Positions 12,066 through 22,986 are shown, numbered from the stretch's first letter. The stretch: 64,000 bases of DNA from Cepaea nemoralis (GCA_014155875.1 JACEFZ010025061.1:310001-374000), one strand, 5' to 3'. Numbers and translations: made by a program. Notes: generated by a model from the sequence alone, not told the origin.

Positions 12066-12399
12066 TGAGAAACCCTTCCCCCCCCCCCCCCCCCCCCCCC
12101 CACACACACAAATGTATGTGCTCCTAAGAGACATCCACTGCCACTTTCCTAGCAGGCAGGCTCTACTAGGGTTAGTTCCTGCCTTCATATTAAAACAACT
12201 ATGGCCAATAACAAGAATTATCGCCGAAGCAACGGAGTGCGTGCTCTGTGCTAGATACCTTTGACAACAGCCAGCGGGGAGAAAATGAAACGGATGATAA
12301 GAGGCAGGGGAGAGGCGAGAAGGAATAGGAAAGAAGAGGGCTGGGGCCAGAATGGGTGGGAGAAAAACGGACCGATAGGGACTCAAAAATGTACGGGTT

Positions 12400-13520
12400 G
12401 CGTATTGGAACTGCCGTAGTGCAAGGCAGCGAGGACCACCAATATTGGCAAAAATTGGTCTACGATTTTAATGAATTGATGTTACAAAGATTGAAGGCAA
12501 ACTCTTTTGGGTGTCCTAACTATTCATGATACAGACAGTAAACCACCGGGCAGGGAAGGCATGGGCAGGCTCTGGTGGTCAAGGATGACTTAAGCACACG
12601 ATACTGGATATGAGTGGGTTGGGTCAGGGAAGCAAAGAGGTTCAGGGAATGCAGATTAAAATCAGAGGATGCAGCTGCAACCTAATAAATATATATGTAA
12701 GTGGGGAGTCTTGCGTAAGCAGAGAGAGTTGGGACTGGTTGAAAGATTGTGTGGACACCCCTGGTACCAGGTATCTTTCGTGTGGTGACTTCAACGCGCG
12801 AAACAAAGAGTGGGGCAGGTTGGGAGAGAACAGACAGGGTACTATTCTTGATGAAGCTTTGCCGGAGTCGGATGTGGTCTGTATAAATGACGGGACACCA
12901 ACTAGGCTAGCAATGAGACCGGGAGACTCTGACACGGCCATTGACCTGGCACTTGTATCTCAAGAGGCGGCACCAGACATAACATGGAGTGTCCTTGGAA
13001 GCGACCACCTCCCCTGTTCTATATTGATACCTGAGCACGGTACAGCCAAGGCTACAATAGCCCGCGAGGCATGTAATTATGTTTGCGACCACTCTTCGCT
13101 CATGGGGCGCCTTAGATCACAGAAACGGTCTAAACTAACGAGGAGCTTCTTCACCCAACCACCACGGTGGACTCCAGAGGTGAAGCACTCATAGAGGGAA
13201 AAATAGGGCGGCCATAAGGAATTGGCAGAGGTTGTGGAGAGGAACCAATTCGGTTGACACAGAATTGAAGGAGGCTGATAGGAATATAAAAGTAAAGGTG
13301 CAGGATGTTAAATTCCAGGTAGCAGAGGCAAAAAAGATGAAGTCGGAACAGTTTATAAATGAAGTTGGTGGGGGTGTGACGTTGGGAAGAGTCTGGAGGA
13401 TGCACCGACAGATGAACAGGAACGATATACCCCGTACACATAGTACCATTTATGATGATAACAACCGACCTATGACAACTGAACAGGACAGAGGGGAGGG
13501 TTTTCTTGCCCGACAATGAA
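12400..13520 (+). pseudogene. LINE endonuclease region, decayed
   Basis: The main open block (12610-13194) contains apurinic/apyrimidinic endonuclease signatures of non-LTR retrotransposons: LSCGDFNARNKEWG (the GDFNA motif), then TAIDLALVSQEAAP and VLGSDHLPCSI (the SDH catalytic box). A second frame (13232-13519) continues with a basic Lys/Arg-rich linker of the kind that follows the endonuclease domain. No reverse transcriptase follows; the sequence ends at a CT microsatellite. The domain order and wording fit Jockey/CR1-type LINE ORF2. 5'-truncated or degenerate, 3'-truncated, frameshifted near 13195. Confidence 0.75.
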
Positions 13521-13573
13521 ATTAAACTAAAAATTTTATTGTTAAGATTGCTGAAATAATTTATCATCATCAG

Positions 13574-13706
<133 letters not shown>

Positions 13707-13789
13707 AATTACACTTTAAAAAATATTTGTAGTGGCAGCCTGGTAAGTAAATAGAAATCTCACTAAAATTAATTAACAGTTCACGGTTT

Positions 13790-13840
13790 ACATTGTGTGT
13801 GTGTGCGCGCGCGCGCGTGCGTGCGTGCGTGTGTGTGTAG
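13790..13840. repeat. (GT)n/(GC)n microsatellite
   Basis: TGTGTGTGTGCGCGCGCG followed by TGCG tetranucleotides and GTGTGTGT; alternating purine-pyrimidine, Z-DNA-prone. Confidence 0.9.
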
Positions 13841-13979
13841 AGAGTTTCCTGTTAATTTATGTAATAGTCCCCATAATTACTAAATGTGCAGAATGTTATA
13901 ATAATTCTCAGTATATTCCTTCAATGTTGCAATTAATTCAATAATAAATCATAACACAAATATTATATAAACTGTTGCA

Positions 13980-14312
13980 GGTCCGCATGACCGAATGGAT
14001 AGGAACGCGTGTTCTTAAACATCCGGTGTGCTGATGCCGAGGTTAGGGGTTCAACCCCTACACCGGACAGTTGGACTAAAATGTTGACTTGTCGTCCTTG
14101 ACTTTGGGACGTCAATTACAACTGAAGTCGGAGTGGGTTCGGCTGATGGCGAGGGACACTGTTAATATGGAAACCTAATCCACACGCAAAATTCAGTCCA
14201 TCACTACCATAAATAGTGTGTATGGGCTACGCTTGAGTTCAAAGTGAGCGAGCGCAAAGAAAACAATATACACTGTTATCCTTTAAGTTTTTTTTTTTTT
14301 TTTTTTTTTTTT
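13980..14312 (+). mobile_element. tRNA-derived SINE, family B
   Basis: The head has pol III promoter boxes: an A-box-like TGACCGAATGG at about 13988-13998 and a B-box-like GGGTTCAACCCC at about 14047-14058, embedded in a tRNA-like fold with a long variable region. An unrelated body follows and the copy ends in a T26 run (14287-14312). A related head occurs on the minus strand at 55108-55165 (A box TGGCTGAATGG). Confidence 0.65.
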
Positions 14313-14389
14313 GTTAACTGCAACATATTATTATTTTTCATCAGTATCATGTTCAACCCTTCTGGATTATATATATATATATATATATG

Positions 14390-14640
14390 CAAACATCAGA
14401 AAGAGGCAGTCCTCGTTTTTGTTTTGGCCACGTTATGAGAAGACAAAAGCTGGAACATGTTGTGACAACCAGAAAGATTTGTGGACAGAGAAATAGAGGA
14501 AGACACCGTGATAAAATTCCTTACAGTCTTGTGTCATGGTACGGAAGTGAGTCAACACACGAATTGATCCATGCCGTTGCAGATCGTAATTTATGGAGAG
14601 GCATGATCGCCCACGCCAGCCTGCAAGGCACTGGATGATA
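14390..14640 (+). pseudogene. LINE ORF2 C-terminal fragment
   Basis: The translation carries the typical C-terminal tail of EN-RT LINEs: GHVMRRQKLEHVVTTRKI, then RNRGRHRDKIPYSLVSWYG and DRNLWRGMIAHASLQGTG. No reverse transcriptase core is present, so this is a 5'-truncated copy. The same tail, more degenerate, is at 20040-20125. A family-A SINE begins right after it. Confidence 0.75.
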
Positions 14641-14885
14641 TATATGTTTATTGCCTATCCTATTTTACAGGACATCGCTGTCAACACCAGCATTTTACTG
14701 CCGTTGGTGATGTCTTGGCAAGTTTAAATTCAGTAGTTTGCCATTGCTATTCTGAACGACCGGCTCCCTTACCAACACGTTAAAACCGAGCGCAACGCGG
14801 TCTGTTGCCAAATCGGTCGCAGCTGTGTTTCGAAAGCGGGTAAACGGGCTCACGAATCGCGTCCGCCATTCCTTAGCCAAGGAGG

Positions 14886-14890
<5 letters not shown>
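14641..14890 (-). mobile_element. SINE family A (minus orientation)
   Basis: Contains the family blocks TTTACAGGACATCGCTGTCA, TTCAGTAGTTTGCCATTGCT, GAACGACCGGC and GCAGCTGTGTTTCGAA. The tRNA-like head lies at the right end on the minus strand (A-box-like TTGGCTAAGGA). It is followed by a (TA)n run. Confidence 0.8.

Positions 14891-14971
<81 letters not shown>
14890..14971. repeat. (TA)n microsatellite, about 40 units
   Basis: Pure TA dinucleotide run between a SINE and a LINE fragment. Confidence 0.99.
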
Positions 14972-14973
<2 letters not shown>

Positions 14974-14974
14974 C

Positions 14975-15235
14975 TGCGCTAGATTTTATTAGAAGGCAGC
15001 AAGTCAAATGGTTTGGCCATGCAAGTAGGTTACCAACTAACAGCATACCACAACAAGCAATGATGTACAGACCAGAGGGAAGCAGAGGAAGAGGCCGACC
15101 ACGTAAACGTTGGATGGAGGGAATAGCAGAGTCCATGGGAATATTGATACATGAAGCCCATACGCGGGCACTCTCCCGCTGTTTATACTTCACCTCGACA
15201 CCGTAAGGTGCAAGAGGAACATGATGAGATGAGAT
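14975..15235 (+). pseudogene. LINE ORF2 C-terminal fragment (second family)
   Basis: The translation gives RRQQVKWFGHASRLPTNS, then MYRPEGSRGRGRPRKRWMEG and IAESMGILIHEAHTRALSR, the characteristic tail of an EN-RT LINE. It is the same family as the minus-strand LINE at 48481-52330, whose C-terminus (48481-48720) is nearly identical in wording. 5'-truncated; ends near a TGAGATGAGAT tail. Confidence 0.8.
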
Positions 15236-15360
15236 ATGTATGATTATTATAAATGTATAATAATAATAATGAAGTTCTGAATATCTACGAATGATAATAT
15301 TTATAACTTATTCTGCTTCTATAAAAATGAGTTATCCAACAAAACTCCCCATGACATAAC

Positions 15361-15567
15361 TTACAGTCATATAGTTGTTGCTTATCTTTTACAGGACGTA
15401 GCAGTCAACCCCATCATTATTTGGCGTTGGTGATTCCTGGGCAAGTTTACGTTCAGTAATTTGCCATTGCTTTCTAAGCGACCGGCACCCATACCATTTC
15501 ATTTTTTAAAAAAAACAATGTAAGGCGGTACGCTGCCAAATCGCCCACAGCTGTGTTTCGAACGCGG
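15361..15567 (-). mobile_element. SINE family A, left part, split by the LTR element
   Basis: Family blocks run from TTTTACAGGACGTAGCAGTC to GCTGTGTTTCGAACGCGG, where the copy is interrupted at 15567. It resumes at 19539 with CGCGGGTATGCGGGTGTTACGAACTGCG. The five bases CGCGG are duplicated at the junctions, as expected for target duplication by the inserted LTR element. Confidence 0.9.
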
Positions 15568-16099
15568 TGTCACAGACTCACATTTATAGACATGAGTCAA
15601 AGGGCTACAACTCCCGCCCAAGGGAAAAAAGTCAGTTACTCGAAGGCCAGAGTAATCTAGAGCCTTCTCGAAGGACTAGTCATTGAGTCCACTGTCCCGT
15701 GGACACTGATGTGGCCCGCCTATTGCGGGGTCCACGAGGAACTCGGACAGAGTTACCACCCGTGTCGGATTGGGACACGTGTGGACCGTCAGAGGACAGA
15801 CGGACCATCAGAGAGGCAACAGGGCCTGCCTTAGAGGGACTCAATAGATTAATAGATTAAACCCATGTATATTTGGGGTTCATAGACATATGCTAGATAG
15901 TTGCTTAGAATGGTTGTGATAACTATGTCTGATGATGTTAAATCTCTGTGATATGTAACTCAGCGCGGGCTTGTTAACCCACTGCACCAACGCACTGTAT
16001 AGTGAACTACAATAAATGTTAGATATTATATTTAACGGAGTTATTGTTGCCTGTGTGAACCCGAGCTCAGATACCCTAGACATGAGCAAGACGATGACA
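15568..16099 (+). repeat. 5' LTR of the RT-RNase H element
   Basis: Begins TGTCACAGAC, ends GACGATGACA. It holds a polyadenylation signal AATAAA at 16011-16016 whose last A begins the first ATG of the RT ORF. Further in-frame ATGs lie at 16082 and 16094, so the U5 part of this LTR is coding. Confidence 0.95.
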
Positions 16100-17371
16100 G
16101 GCTTTTTGGGGGCTCGTCCGGGAGCTATTCCTCTACATTATAGAGCAAATTTAGACAAAGAAATTTTGGATTTAGAGAACAATAGAATAATTCATAAATC
16201 TATGTCTCAATATTCTTCACCGATTGTCCTGGTGAAAAAGAAGGACCAGACAATCCGTTTGTGCATCGACTATAGAGTATTAAATACAAGAACCACAACG
16301 GATGCAGAGCCAATGAACAGTTGTGAAGATCTCATTGTAAATATGTCTCAATCATCCTTATTTTCGAAGACTGATTTAGCGAAAGGTTATTGGCAAGTGC
16401 CACTACACCCTGCTTCTAGACATATAACAGCATTCGCAACACCTCTCGGTTTGTACGAATGGCGATATCTTCCATTTGGTCTCAAGAACGCACCCGCCAC
16501 ATTTGTTAGATTAACTAGATTGCTATTACACGGAATTAAAGATGTCCAAGCTTATATTGATGATATATGCATCCATTCTTCTAATATGTCTTCTCACTTA
16601 CTTACACTCAAACAAGTCTTCAACCAAATCTATCTTTTTGGACTTACTATCAAACCTTCCAAGGTTGAAATAGGCTATAAACAAATAGACTTCCTTGGCC
16701 ATAGAATTTCTGAAGGTAAACTGTTGACAGATGATAAAATTGTGTCGAAGATTCTCAATCTAGAAGTGCCTACCACAAAGAAACAAATTAGAAGTTTACT
16801 AGGTCTTATTAACTATTATTCTAAATTTATACCAAATTGGGCAGAACTTACTTCAGTCTTTTCTAATATGTTAACTAAAGATCATCCATCAAAAATTTGT
16901 AAAAGTACTCGCTTAGATGATGCAATGAGCAGATTGAAACGTATTTTTTCTAATCCACCAGTCTTACGATTACCCAACATAAATTTACCCTTTATTTTGA
17001 CCACAGATTCGAGCGCTATCGCAATAGGAGGATGTTTAATGCAAGAAGTGGATGGAGTGAGACACCCAATTCTCTACGTAAGCCGGAAGCTAAAGAAGGC
17101 AGAGACCCGGTATTCTACGGTGGAATTGGAGGCATTAAGTCTATTATTTTGTGTGTTAAGATTATCTAAGTTCCTCTTAGGTGCCCACTTCGTTGTACTC
17201 ACTGACAATTCGCCATTGTTGGTCCTTAAGCAAGGTGCCCCGAAAAACCATCGTTTACAAAGATGGTGTCTTCTTCTTCAAGATTTCGACTTCGAAATCC
17301 GCCATATCAGAGGCACTGACAACATTATTGCTGACCTTTTATCACGGCAAACGAATGCGCCAGTAGAATAA
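16016..17371 (+). CDS. Reverse transcriptase-RNase H polyprotein fragment, intact ORF
   Basis: 451 codons, no internal stop. Residues 1-30 are encoded by the 5' LTR and residues 31-36 by the primer binding site. The gypsy-type RT begins at about residue 37 (IPLHYRANLDKEI). It has KKKDQTIRLCIDYRVLN (75-90), the first catalytic Asp in FSKTDLAKGYW (D120), FGLKNAPATF (154-163) and the YIDD box (180-183). The RNase H has all four catalytic acids in place: D331 (TTDSS), E370 (TVELEA), D397 (LTDNSP) and D440 (ADLLSR). There is no gag, protease or integrase before or after. Translation probably starts at an ATG in U5 (16082 or 16094), because the 16016 ATG may lie upstream of, or at, the transcript start; this is inference. 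An intact catalytic ORF fits a recent insertion. Confidence 0.9.
   Translation: MLDIIFNGVIVACVNPSSDTLDMSKTMTGFLGARPGAIPLHYRANLDKEILDLENNRIIHKSMSQYSSPIVLVKKKDQTIRLCIDYRVLNTRTTTDAEPMNSCEDLIVNMSQSSLFSKTDLAKGYWQVPLHPASRHITAFATPLGLYEWRYLPFGLKNAPATFVRLTRLLLHGIKDVQAYIDDICIHSSNMSSHLLTLKQVFNQIYLFGLTIKPSKVEIGYKQIDFLGHRISEGKLLTDDKIVSKILNLEVPTTKKQIRSLLGLINYYSKFIPNWAELTSVFSNMLTKDHPSKICKSTRLDDAMSRLKRIFSNPPVLRLPNINLPFILTTDSSAIAIGGCLMQEVDGVRHPILYVSRKLKKAETRYSTVELEALSLLFCVLRLSKFLLGAHFVVLTDNSPLLVLKQGAPKNHRLQRWCLLLQDFDFEIRHIRGTDNIIADLLSRQTNAPVE
16107..16123 (+). promoter_or_regulatory. Primer binding site, tRNA-Pro type
   Basis: TGGGGGCTCGTCCGGGA, seven bases after the LTR end. It matches the first 17 bases of the proline-tRNA primer site known from murine leukaemia-type retroviruses. 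Here it is translated in frame (LGARPG) as part of the RT ORF. Confidence 0.85.
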
Positions 17372-18986
17372 CATTTGGCACATCGACCATTCGCCATACT
17401 AGAAACTGTGATATTTTTAGTCTGTGTCATATAACAGTGTAACTCTACACCTGCTAGAGAACGCCCATTGAAAAGTAATAACACCTCAGTAAATAAGTTA
17501 CTTATGACACCCACGAACATGAAACTTTAATAGTCATACTTTAAGAACTATACGTGGAGAGCTATACTATCAATTGCCCAAGCTCTAGAACGATCCGAGC
17601 GAGAGACAGTAACTATGTAATGAGTTCAACCAGTGAAATGACTCTGAGAACTGTAAGAACACTTTATACGCAACATTGAGAACAGTCCATACTTGCTATT
17701 GCTACGAGACTTCGCAAACAGCAGAAACAGAACTACGTCGACGACAACACTCAAGAGACAGCCATACTAACTTTAACATTCATGGCACAACACGCTAACA
17801 ACAGGAGGACAACGCGCACATCATCGTTGGATTTAATTACTTAATTAATTAATTAATTTAATATTAAATATGTATTATATTTGCATTGAATTTTGTATAT
17901 AAAATGTGTTAACCTGTAATTTGTACATATTCTACCATAATATTACAGGTAGTTCCATTAATAGGATAAATAACCTTCCTATGCAATTGTCTCTGTGTAA
18001 ATTATAACCCATTTTTGAGTCATCGTACAAAAAGTACGTATTTTCTTAAAGGGAAAAGATCGCCTATTCCATTTTTTTCTAAGGGCAATAACACTTACCT
18101 CAACTTTAATTATATATTTTAACCAAATACTATTTGGAATGAAAGATGAGTGAATGACAGAGTGGATGGATTAAATGAGAGAACGATATACTGAGCGGAC
18201 AAATTGTACGCAAAACGTATTTATTTTAATTTGTCTGCGTCTTTCATGTAAATTGTATGACTTGTCTAAATTGTTGATACATGTTTAGTAGCTAGCTTAA
18301 TAATCTTAGTTTAGTAGTTAGGATACTACATCTAAGCACCACTGCTTGGAATGCCTGATCATGTAGTGCACACATTGGAGTAATTCATGATTAAGGTTAT
18401 CCCAACTCGTGACGCTTGGAAATAAGCCACACATTCAGCACACACTTTACACAAAACTTAAAACTGAACACTATCAATTTAAAATGCAGTCACTTTATTA
18501 GAACCACCAACTTATTAGTCAACACACTAACAAGCCAACAAGGACACATGTAGTCTGAGGGGATAAAATAACAACGTAACTACATATTTAGCATTATACA
18601 ACATACGAGAGTAAAAGTGTATTGAAATGCACACACAGGTCAAGATTTGAAGGTGTACTTAATTAGCCAGGACTTCGGTCTTGTTAATCCTCTTTAATAT
18701 AGAGGTTAATTGTCTTGGTATCAGTGGGATACTATGAGAAGGACGGGTTGTAAACACAACTAGTAAACGTCACGAAACTTCGGTCAGATAAGCATTTTTA
18801 AGGACACAGGAGAGAGAGAGTGATCTCTTCACCAAATCAGAGAAGTGGTGTATGGAAGAATACATGAGTTTTGATGCCAGTATGTAGGTTACCAGGTTAC
18901 TGTCCACCAAACAACAAACACCGACTTTATATGATTCTGTGACAGAATTAGAGCAGATCTAATTACCTTATAACAACCCACCAGAT
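17372..18986. other. Non-coding internal region of the RT-RNase H element
   Basis: 1.6 kb between the RT stop and the polypurine tract. AT-rich, with a TTAATTAATTAATTAA stretch near 17838. I see no integrase motifs (no HHCC or DDE signature) and no long ORF. Confidence 0.7.
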
Positions 18987-19002
18987 CGGGGAGAGGGGGG
19001 GA
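18987..19002 (+). promoter_or_regulatory. Polypurine tract
   Basis: GGGGAGAGGGGGGGAA immediately 5' of the right LTR (TCC, then TGTCA at 19007); expected plus-strand priming site. Confidence 0.85.
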
Positions 19003-19006
19003 ATCC

Positions 19007-19538
19007 TGTCACAGACTCACATTTATAGACATGAGTCAAAGGGCTACAACTCCCGCCCAAGGGAAAGAAGTCAGTCACTCGAAGGCCAGAGTAATCTAGA
19101 GCCTTCTCGAAGGACTAGTCATTGAGTCCACTGTCCCGTGGACACTGATGTGGCCCGCCTATTGCGGGGTCCACGAGGAACTCGGACAGAGTTACCACCC
19201 GTGTCGGATTGGGACACGTGTGGACCGTCAGAGGACAGACGGACCATCAGAGAGGCAACAGGGCCTGCCTTAGAGGGACTCAATAGATTAATAGATTAAA
19301 CCCATGTATATTTGGGGTTCATAGACATATGCTAGATAGTTGCTTAGAATGGTTGTGATAACTATGTCTGATGATGTTAAATCTCTGTGATATGTAACTC
19401 AGCGCGGGCTTGTTAACCCACTGCGACAACGCACTGTATAGTGAACTACAATAAATGTTAGATATTATATTTAACGGAGTTATTGTTGCCTGTGTGAACC
19501 CGAGCTCAGATACCCTAGACATGAGCAAGACGATGACA
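19007..19538 (+). repeat. 3' LTR of the RT-RNase H element
   Basis: 532 bp. It differs from the 5' LTR at four positions: two in the AAGGGAAAGAAGTCAGTCACT region and two in CACTGCGACAACG. Followed by the CGCGG duplication and the right half of the split SINE. Confidence 0.95.
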
Positions 19539-19600
19539 CGCGGGTATGCGGGTGTTACGAACTGCGACCGTATCCCCTTCGCCAGACATATAATAGTATA
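19539..19600 (-). mobile_element. SINE family A, right part (tRNA-like head)
   Basis: Continuation of the SINE at 15361-15567: GTATGCGGG, TTACGAACTGCGACCGTA and CCTTCGCCAGA are the head-end blocks of the family. Confidence 0.85.
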
Positions 19601-20039
19601 GTATTATTACATACATCCCATCCCCCGCTCAGCCGGTCCGATATCAGAAGAGAAGATGAAATTTGAGGATTCAGCACAACACACTGCTGGCAACGCTGAT
19701 CGTATTCCGGTACGATAAGAAAGGTGTCCACGTTAGGTTGGAAACAAGTGGACAAGGCCTTAGATTCGTACAGGAATACGATCAGTGTTTCCAGTAGTGG
19801 GTTGTGCTCAGTCTTCAAAGCTCATATCCCGAAACAAGCAAATAAATCAAGAAGATGAAATGACCGTTAATAACGACCGCGAATACCGCAACGTCTGCAA
19901 GACTAGATATATCGCTGACGTGAGTCTAACAGCGCTGATTGGTTAGTTTATTACCTTTCAACGGTTTCAACTTTGAACTACGTCGGAATTAAGTTGTTTC
20001 GCATTTACTATTGGACTGAGACTGTAGCATTGAGGAAAT

Positions 20040-20125
20040 ATCATCAGCAGAGTTGATCCACAACACCAAAGACCGAGGTCTGTGGAGAGACATGAACTCC
20101 TACGCCAGCTGGCAAGGCACTTAAT
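20040..20125 (+). pseudogene. LINE C-terminal fragment
   Basis: Translation LIHNTKDRGLWRDMNSYASW, the same C-terminal tail as 14390-14640. Short and without RT. Confidence 0.6.
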
Positions 20126-20160
20126 AGTGATTTACGATATCAATGAGTCCTACTAGAAAC

Positions 20161-20195
20161 ATCTCTCTCTCTCTCACTCTCTCTCTCTCTCTCTC

Positions 20196-20238
<43 letters not shown>

Positions 20239-20262
20239 CTCTCTCTCTCTCTCTCTCTCTTT
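20161..20262. repeat. Imperfect (CT)n microsatellite
   Basis: CT run with a few CTC, CA and ATCT interruptions. Confidence 0.98.
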
Positions 20263-20299
20263 GAACAGAAGCGTAATCGTAATCCATACACCTGCATGT

Positions 20300-20395
20300 G
20301 CTACGTGACGCTTTCGATAGGCCGCCCTGAGAGAAGAAACCGAGCCATATGGTATAATACCTGGTGCAATGAAGTCGACCCTCTTGTATTTTAAA
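20300..20395 (+). repeat. Dispersed repeat, copy 1
   Basis: Shares AAGAAACCGAGCCATATGG, then a CAATGAAGTCGACCCTCTTG block, with the reverse complement of 59195-59295. Family unknown. Confidence 0.6.
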
Positions 20396-20849
20396 CTTTT
20401 CATTTTATCAGATTTGAACACAGTCTTTGTCTCAGTATAATCGCTGGTGCAGACGTTCATTTCTCTCTTCAGATCTCGCTCCTTGGTGTTCTGGAACAAC
20501 TATACTGATAACATTTCTCCACACGACCTTTTCAGAGTTCAGAACATCCAGCATCATTTCTCTCGATCTGTCTCTACTGAACTTTCCAGTCATCACGTTG
20601 TTTTTTTAGTGCCTCTCTTCTCATTATATGATCAAAGAACGTTGTTTGTCTCGTTATTAAAGTTGTGTATAATGTTCTACTTTCATTAGCATCTATTGGG
20701 CAATAGATACTCAATAGTTACGCTGGCAGTTCACAGTTTTCGCAACATTCGGTGGTCTCAAATCAAATATTGACTTTTACGTGGTCATTAATAGAAGTCG
20801 TGTTTAGGTTGGTAAGAGTAATTTAGCAGATTCAGTTTAGTTAATTGCA

Positions 20850-21090
20850 TAACCTTTACACGACTTCGCAGTCAACCCCCAGCATTTCTTTGGTCGTTGG
20901 TGATTCCTGGGCAAGTTTACGTTCAGCAGTTTTCCATTACTTTCTGAACGACCGGCACCCATATTATTTCATTACAAAAAAAAAAAAAACGCAAGGCTGT
21001 CATATGCTGCCGAACCACCCGCAGCTGTGTTTCGAACACGGTATGTAGGATTACGAACTGCGTCCGTAACTTCCTTCGCCACGGAGCGGG
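20850..21090 (-). mobile_element. SINE family A
   Basis: Blocks CTTTACACGACTTCGCAGTC, TTGGTGATTCCTGGGCAAGT, GAACGACCGGCACCCATA and GCAGCTGTGTTTCGAACACG. Head end TTACGAACTGCGTCCGTAAC, then CCTTCGCCACGGAGC. Confidence 0.85.
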
Positions 21091-21204
21091 CTAGCAGATT
21101 CAGTACCAAACAACAATTAGGTTTGGGCCAAATAAAACCAGGATGGCGGAAATGGGAAGTAGTAGTATTGTTGTATCACAGTTATGACTTAAAGTTGTTA
21201 TAAT

Positions 21205-21432
21205 ATGGTAGTTAAAAAAGTTAGTTGCATATCTTTTACGGACGTAGCAGTCAACCCCAGCATTTTTTGGTTGCTCGTGATTCCTGGGCAAATTTACATT
21301 CAGTAGTTTGCCATTGATTTCTGAACGACAGACACCCACACGATTTCATAAAAACCAACGCAGCTGTGTTTCGAATGCGGTATGCCGGATTACGAACTGC
21401 GTCAGTAAACTCTTCGCCACGGAGCCGGTAAC
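21205..21432 (-). mobile_element. SINE family A
   Basis: Full-looking copy from TTAGTTGCATATCTTTTACG to CTTCGCCACGGAGCCGG, with the central block TTCAGTAGTTTGCCATTGAT. About 115 bp from the preceding copy. Confidence 0.85.
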
Positions 21433-21539
21433 ATAGTAGTAGACATATTGTATTATAAACGCAATGAACACATTTCGGCGATATATAAGCCCATCGCGGT
21501 TCCAAATGTTGCTGTATGTAGCCAGAGCGCAGTGTTGGG

Positions 21540-22845
21540 GTGAGCGCCCAACCTTGCTTAAATACCCAAATGGCTCGTGAATACATAACTCTGCAGCAAA
21601 AGTCCAACTCCTGGCCTTCACGTGGCGGAAATGTTTTAACTAACAGGAGAAGGGGCGACGGCAAGTTTCTGACGCCGAAAAACAACAAGCTAAATGTTAT
21701 GGTGCTCGCCCTGCTTTGGACCCCTGGGCAGGTGCAGTGCCGGGCCCTATATCCAATCACAATTACTGGAGGTCCTTCTCAAATGTCCTGTGGGGCCAGG
21801 GTACACGAGAATAGAACGGCTGGCCATACTAAACAAAGACTTAAAATAATGCACTGGAATGCGGAGGGAGTCAGCAAAAAAAAAAAAGAAGACAAGAATT
21901 AGAAAACATCTTGGACCAAGAAAAAGTAAGCGTATGTTGCTTACAAGAAACTCACCTCAACGAAAATATAGCTTTCAAAATCAGAGGCTACCAGTGTTAC
22001 CGATCTGACCGAAAGGACAGTAGAAAAAGTGGGATACTGACCCTTGTAAAAAATAACATCACTGCTTCCCAAATCCAAGTCTACATGGAAGAGGCTGAGT
22101 ATCAGACACTTAAACTTAAGGCAATGCAGACCTACATCTGATCAATTACTACTGTCTAAGTGACCGCCCACAGGCACTGGACGCACTACCATTAAAAGAA
22201 AAAAATGATTGTGTGTGGCGATTTCAACAGCCACTCGCAGAGCTGGGGTTATGATCACATGGACCAGAGAGGAGAGAGACTGGAAGACTGGCAGGATGAG
22301 AATACATTCATCTTGATTAACAAGCCGTCCGACCCACATACTTTCTACTCGAGATCATGGCACACTACAACTACACCTGACCTGGATTTTCATTCACCAG
22401 ACCTGGCGTGGAACATTATATGAATTGTTGGGAAACAACTTGGTGGCAGTGATCTTCGGCCAATCTTTCTAACTGTAGAAAATGAGATTGTAAGTGAAAG
22501 CAGCACCCTCTCGAGGTGGAACTACAAGAAAGCAGATTGGCGATGTATAAGCATCGCACCAGCATACTGGTTAGAAACCTGAACACTGAGAAAGACATAA
22601 ATAAAGTAGCTGAAGAGTTTGGGAAATGGCATACTACAGGCAGCGCGAGAAACAGTACCAAGAGGAGCCCGTAAACAATAAAAACCCTACTGGAGTAGTG
22701 AACTGGAACAGTTGCATAATGATGTGGAAGTGTGTAGAAAGCAAGCAGAGGCCATACCCAATCAAGAGCACCACAATAAATTCCAGCACGCAAAAGCAAA
22801 ATTTCAAAGTGCCAAGCTGCAGGCTAGACGGAAAAGCTGGCAGGA
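21540..22845 (+). pseudogene. LINE ORF2 endonuclease region, frameshifted
   Basis: Successive frames show endonuclease motifs: LKIMHWNAEGVSKKK (21840-21880), then VCCLQETHLNEN at about 21935, GYQCYRSDRKDSRKSGIL, IVCGDFNSHSQSWGYDHMDQ (22205-22265, the GDFNS motif), FYSRSWHTTTTPDLDF, and a basic linker near 22626-22830. At least three frame breaks (about 21900, 22140 and 22420) make it inactive. It stops at a CTA microsatellite without reaching RT. Wording fits Jockey/CR1-group LINEs. Confidence 0.8.
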
Positions 22846-22846
22846 G

Positions 22847-22986
<140 letters not shown>

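Larger units (their letters stand above)
15568..19538 (+). mobile_element. Ty3/gypsy LTR retrotransposon reduced to RT-RNase H
   Basis: A complete insertion of 3,971 bp. The direct LTRs (15568-16099 and 19007-19538) are each 532 bp, begin TGTCA and end TGACA, and differ at only four positions by eye. A 5-bp target duplication (CGCGG at 15563-15567 and 19539-19543) brackets the element inside a SINE. The primer binding site at 16107 matches the tRNA-Pro site familiar from gammaretroviruses, and a polypurine tract lies at 18987-19002. The only coding content is one ORF for reverse transcriptase plus RNase H. gag, protease and integrase are absent. 17372-18986 has no ORF. The element must have been mobilised in trans (inference). 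Confidence 0.93.

Noticed and set aside
17372..18986. Integrase remnant downstream of RT-RNase H
   Set aside because: Neither an HHCC nor a DDE pattern could be seen in any frame; a profile search would be decisive.
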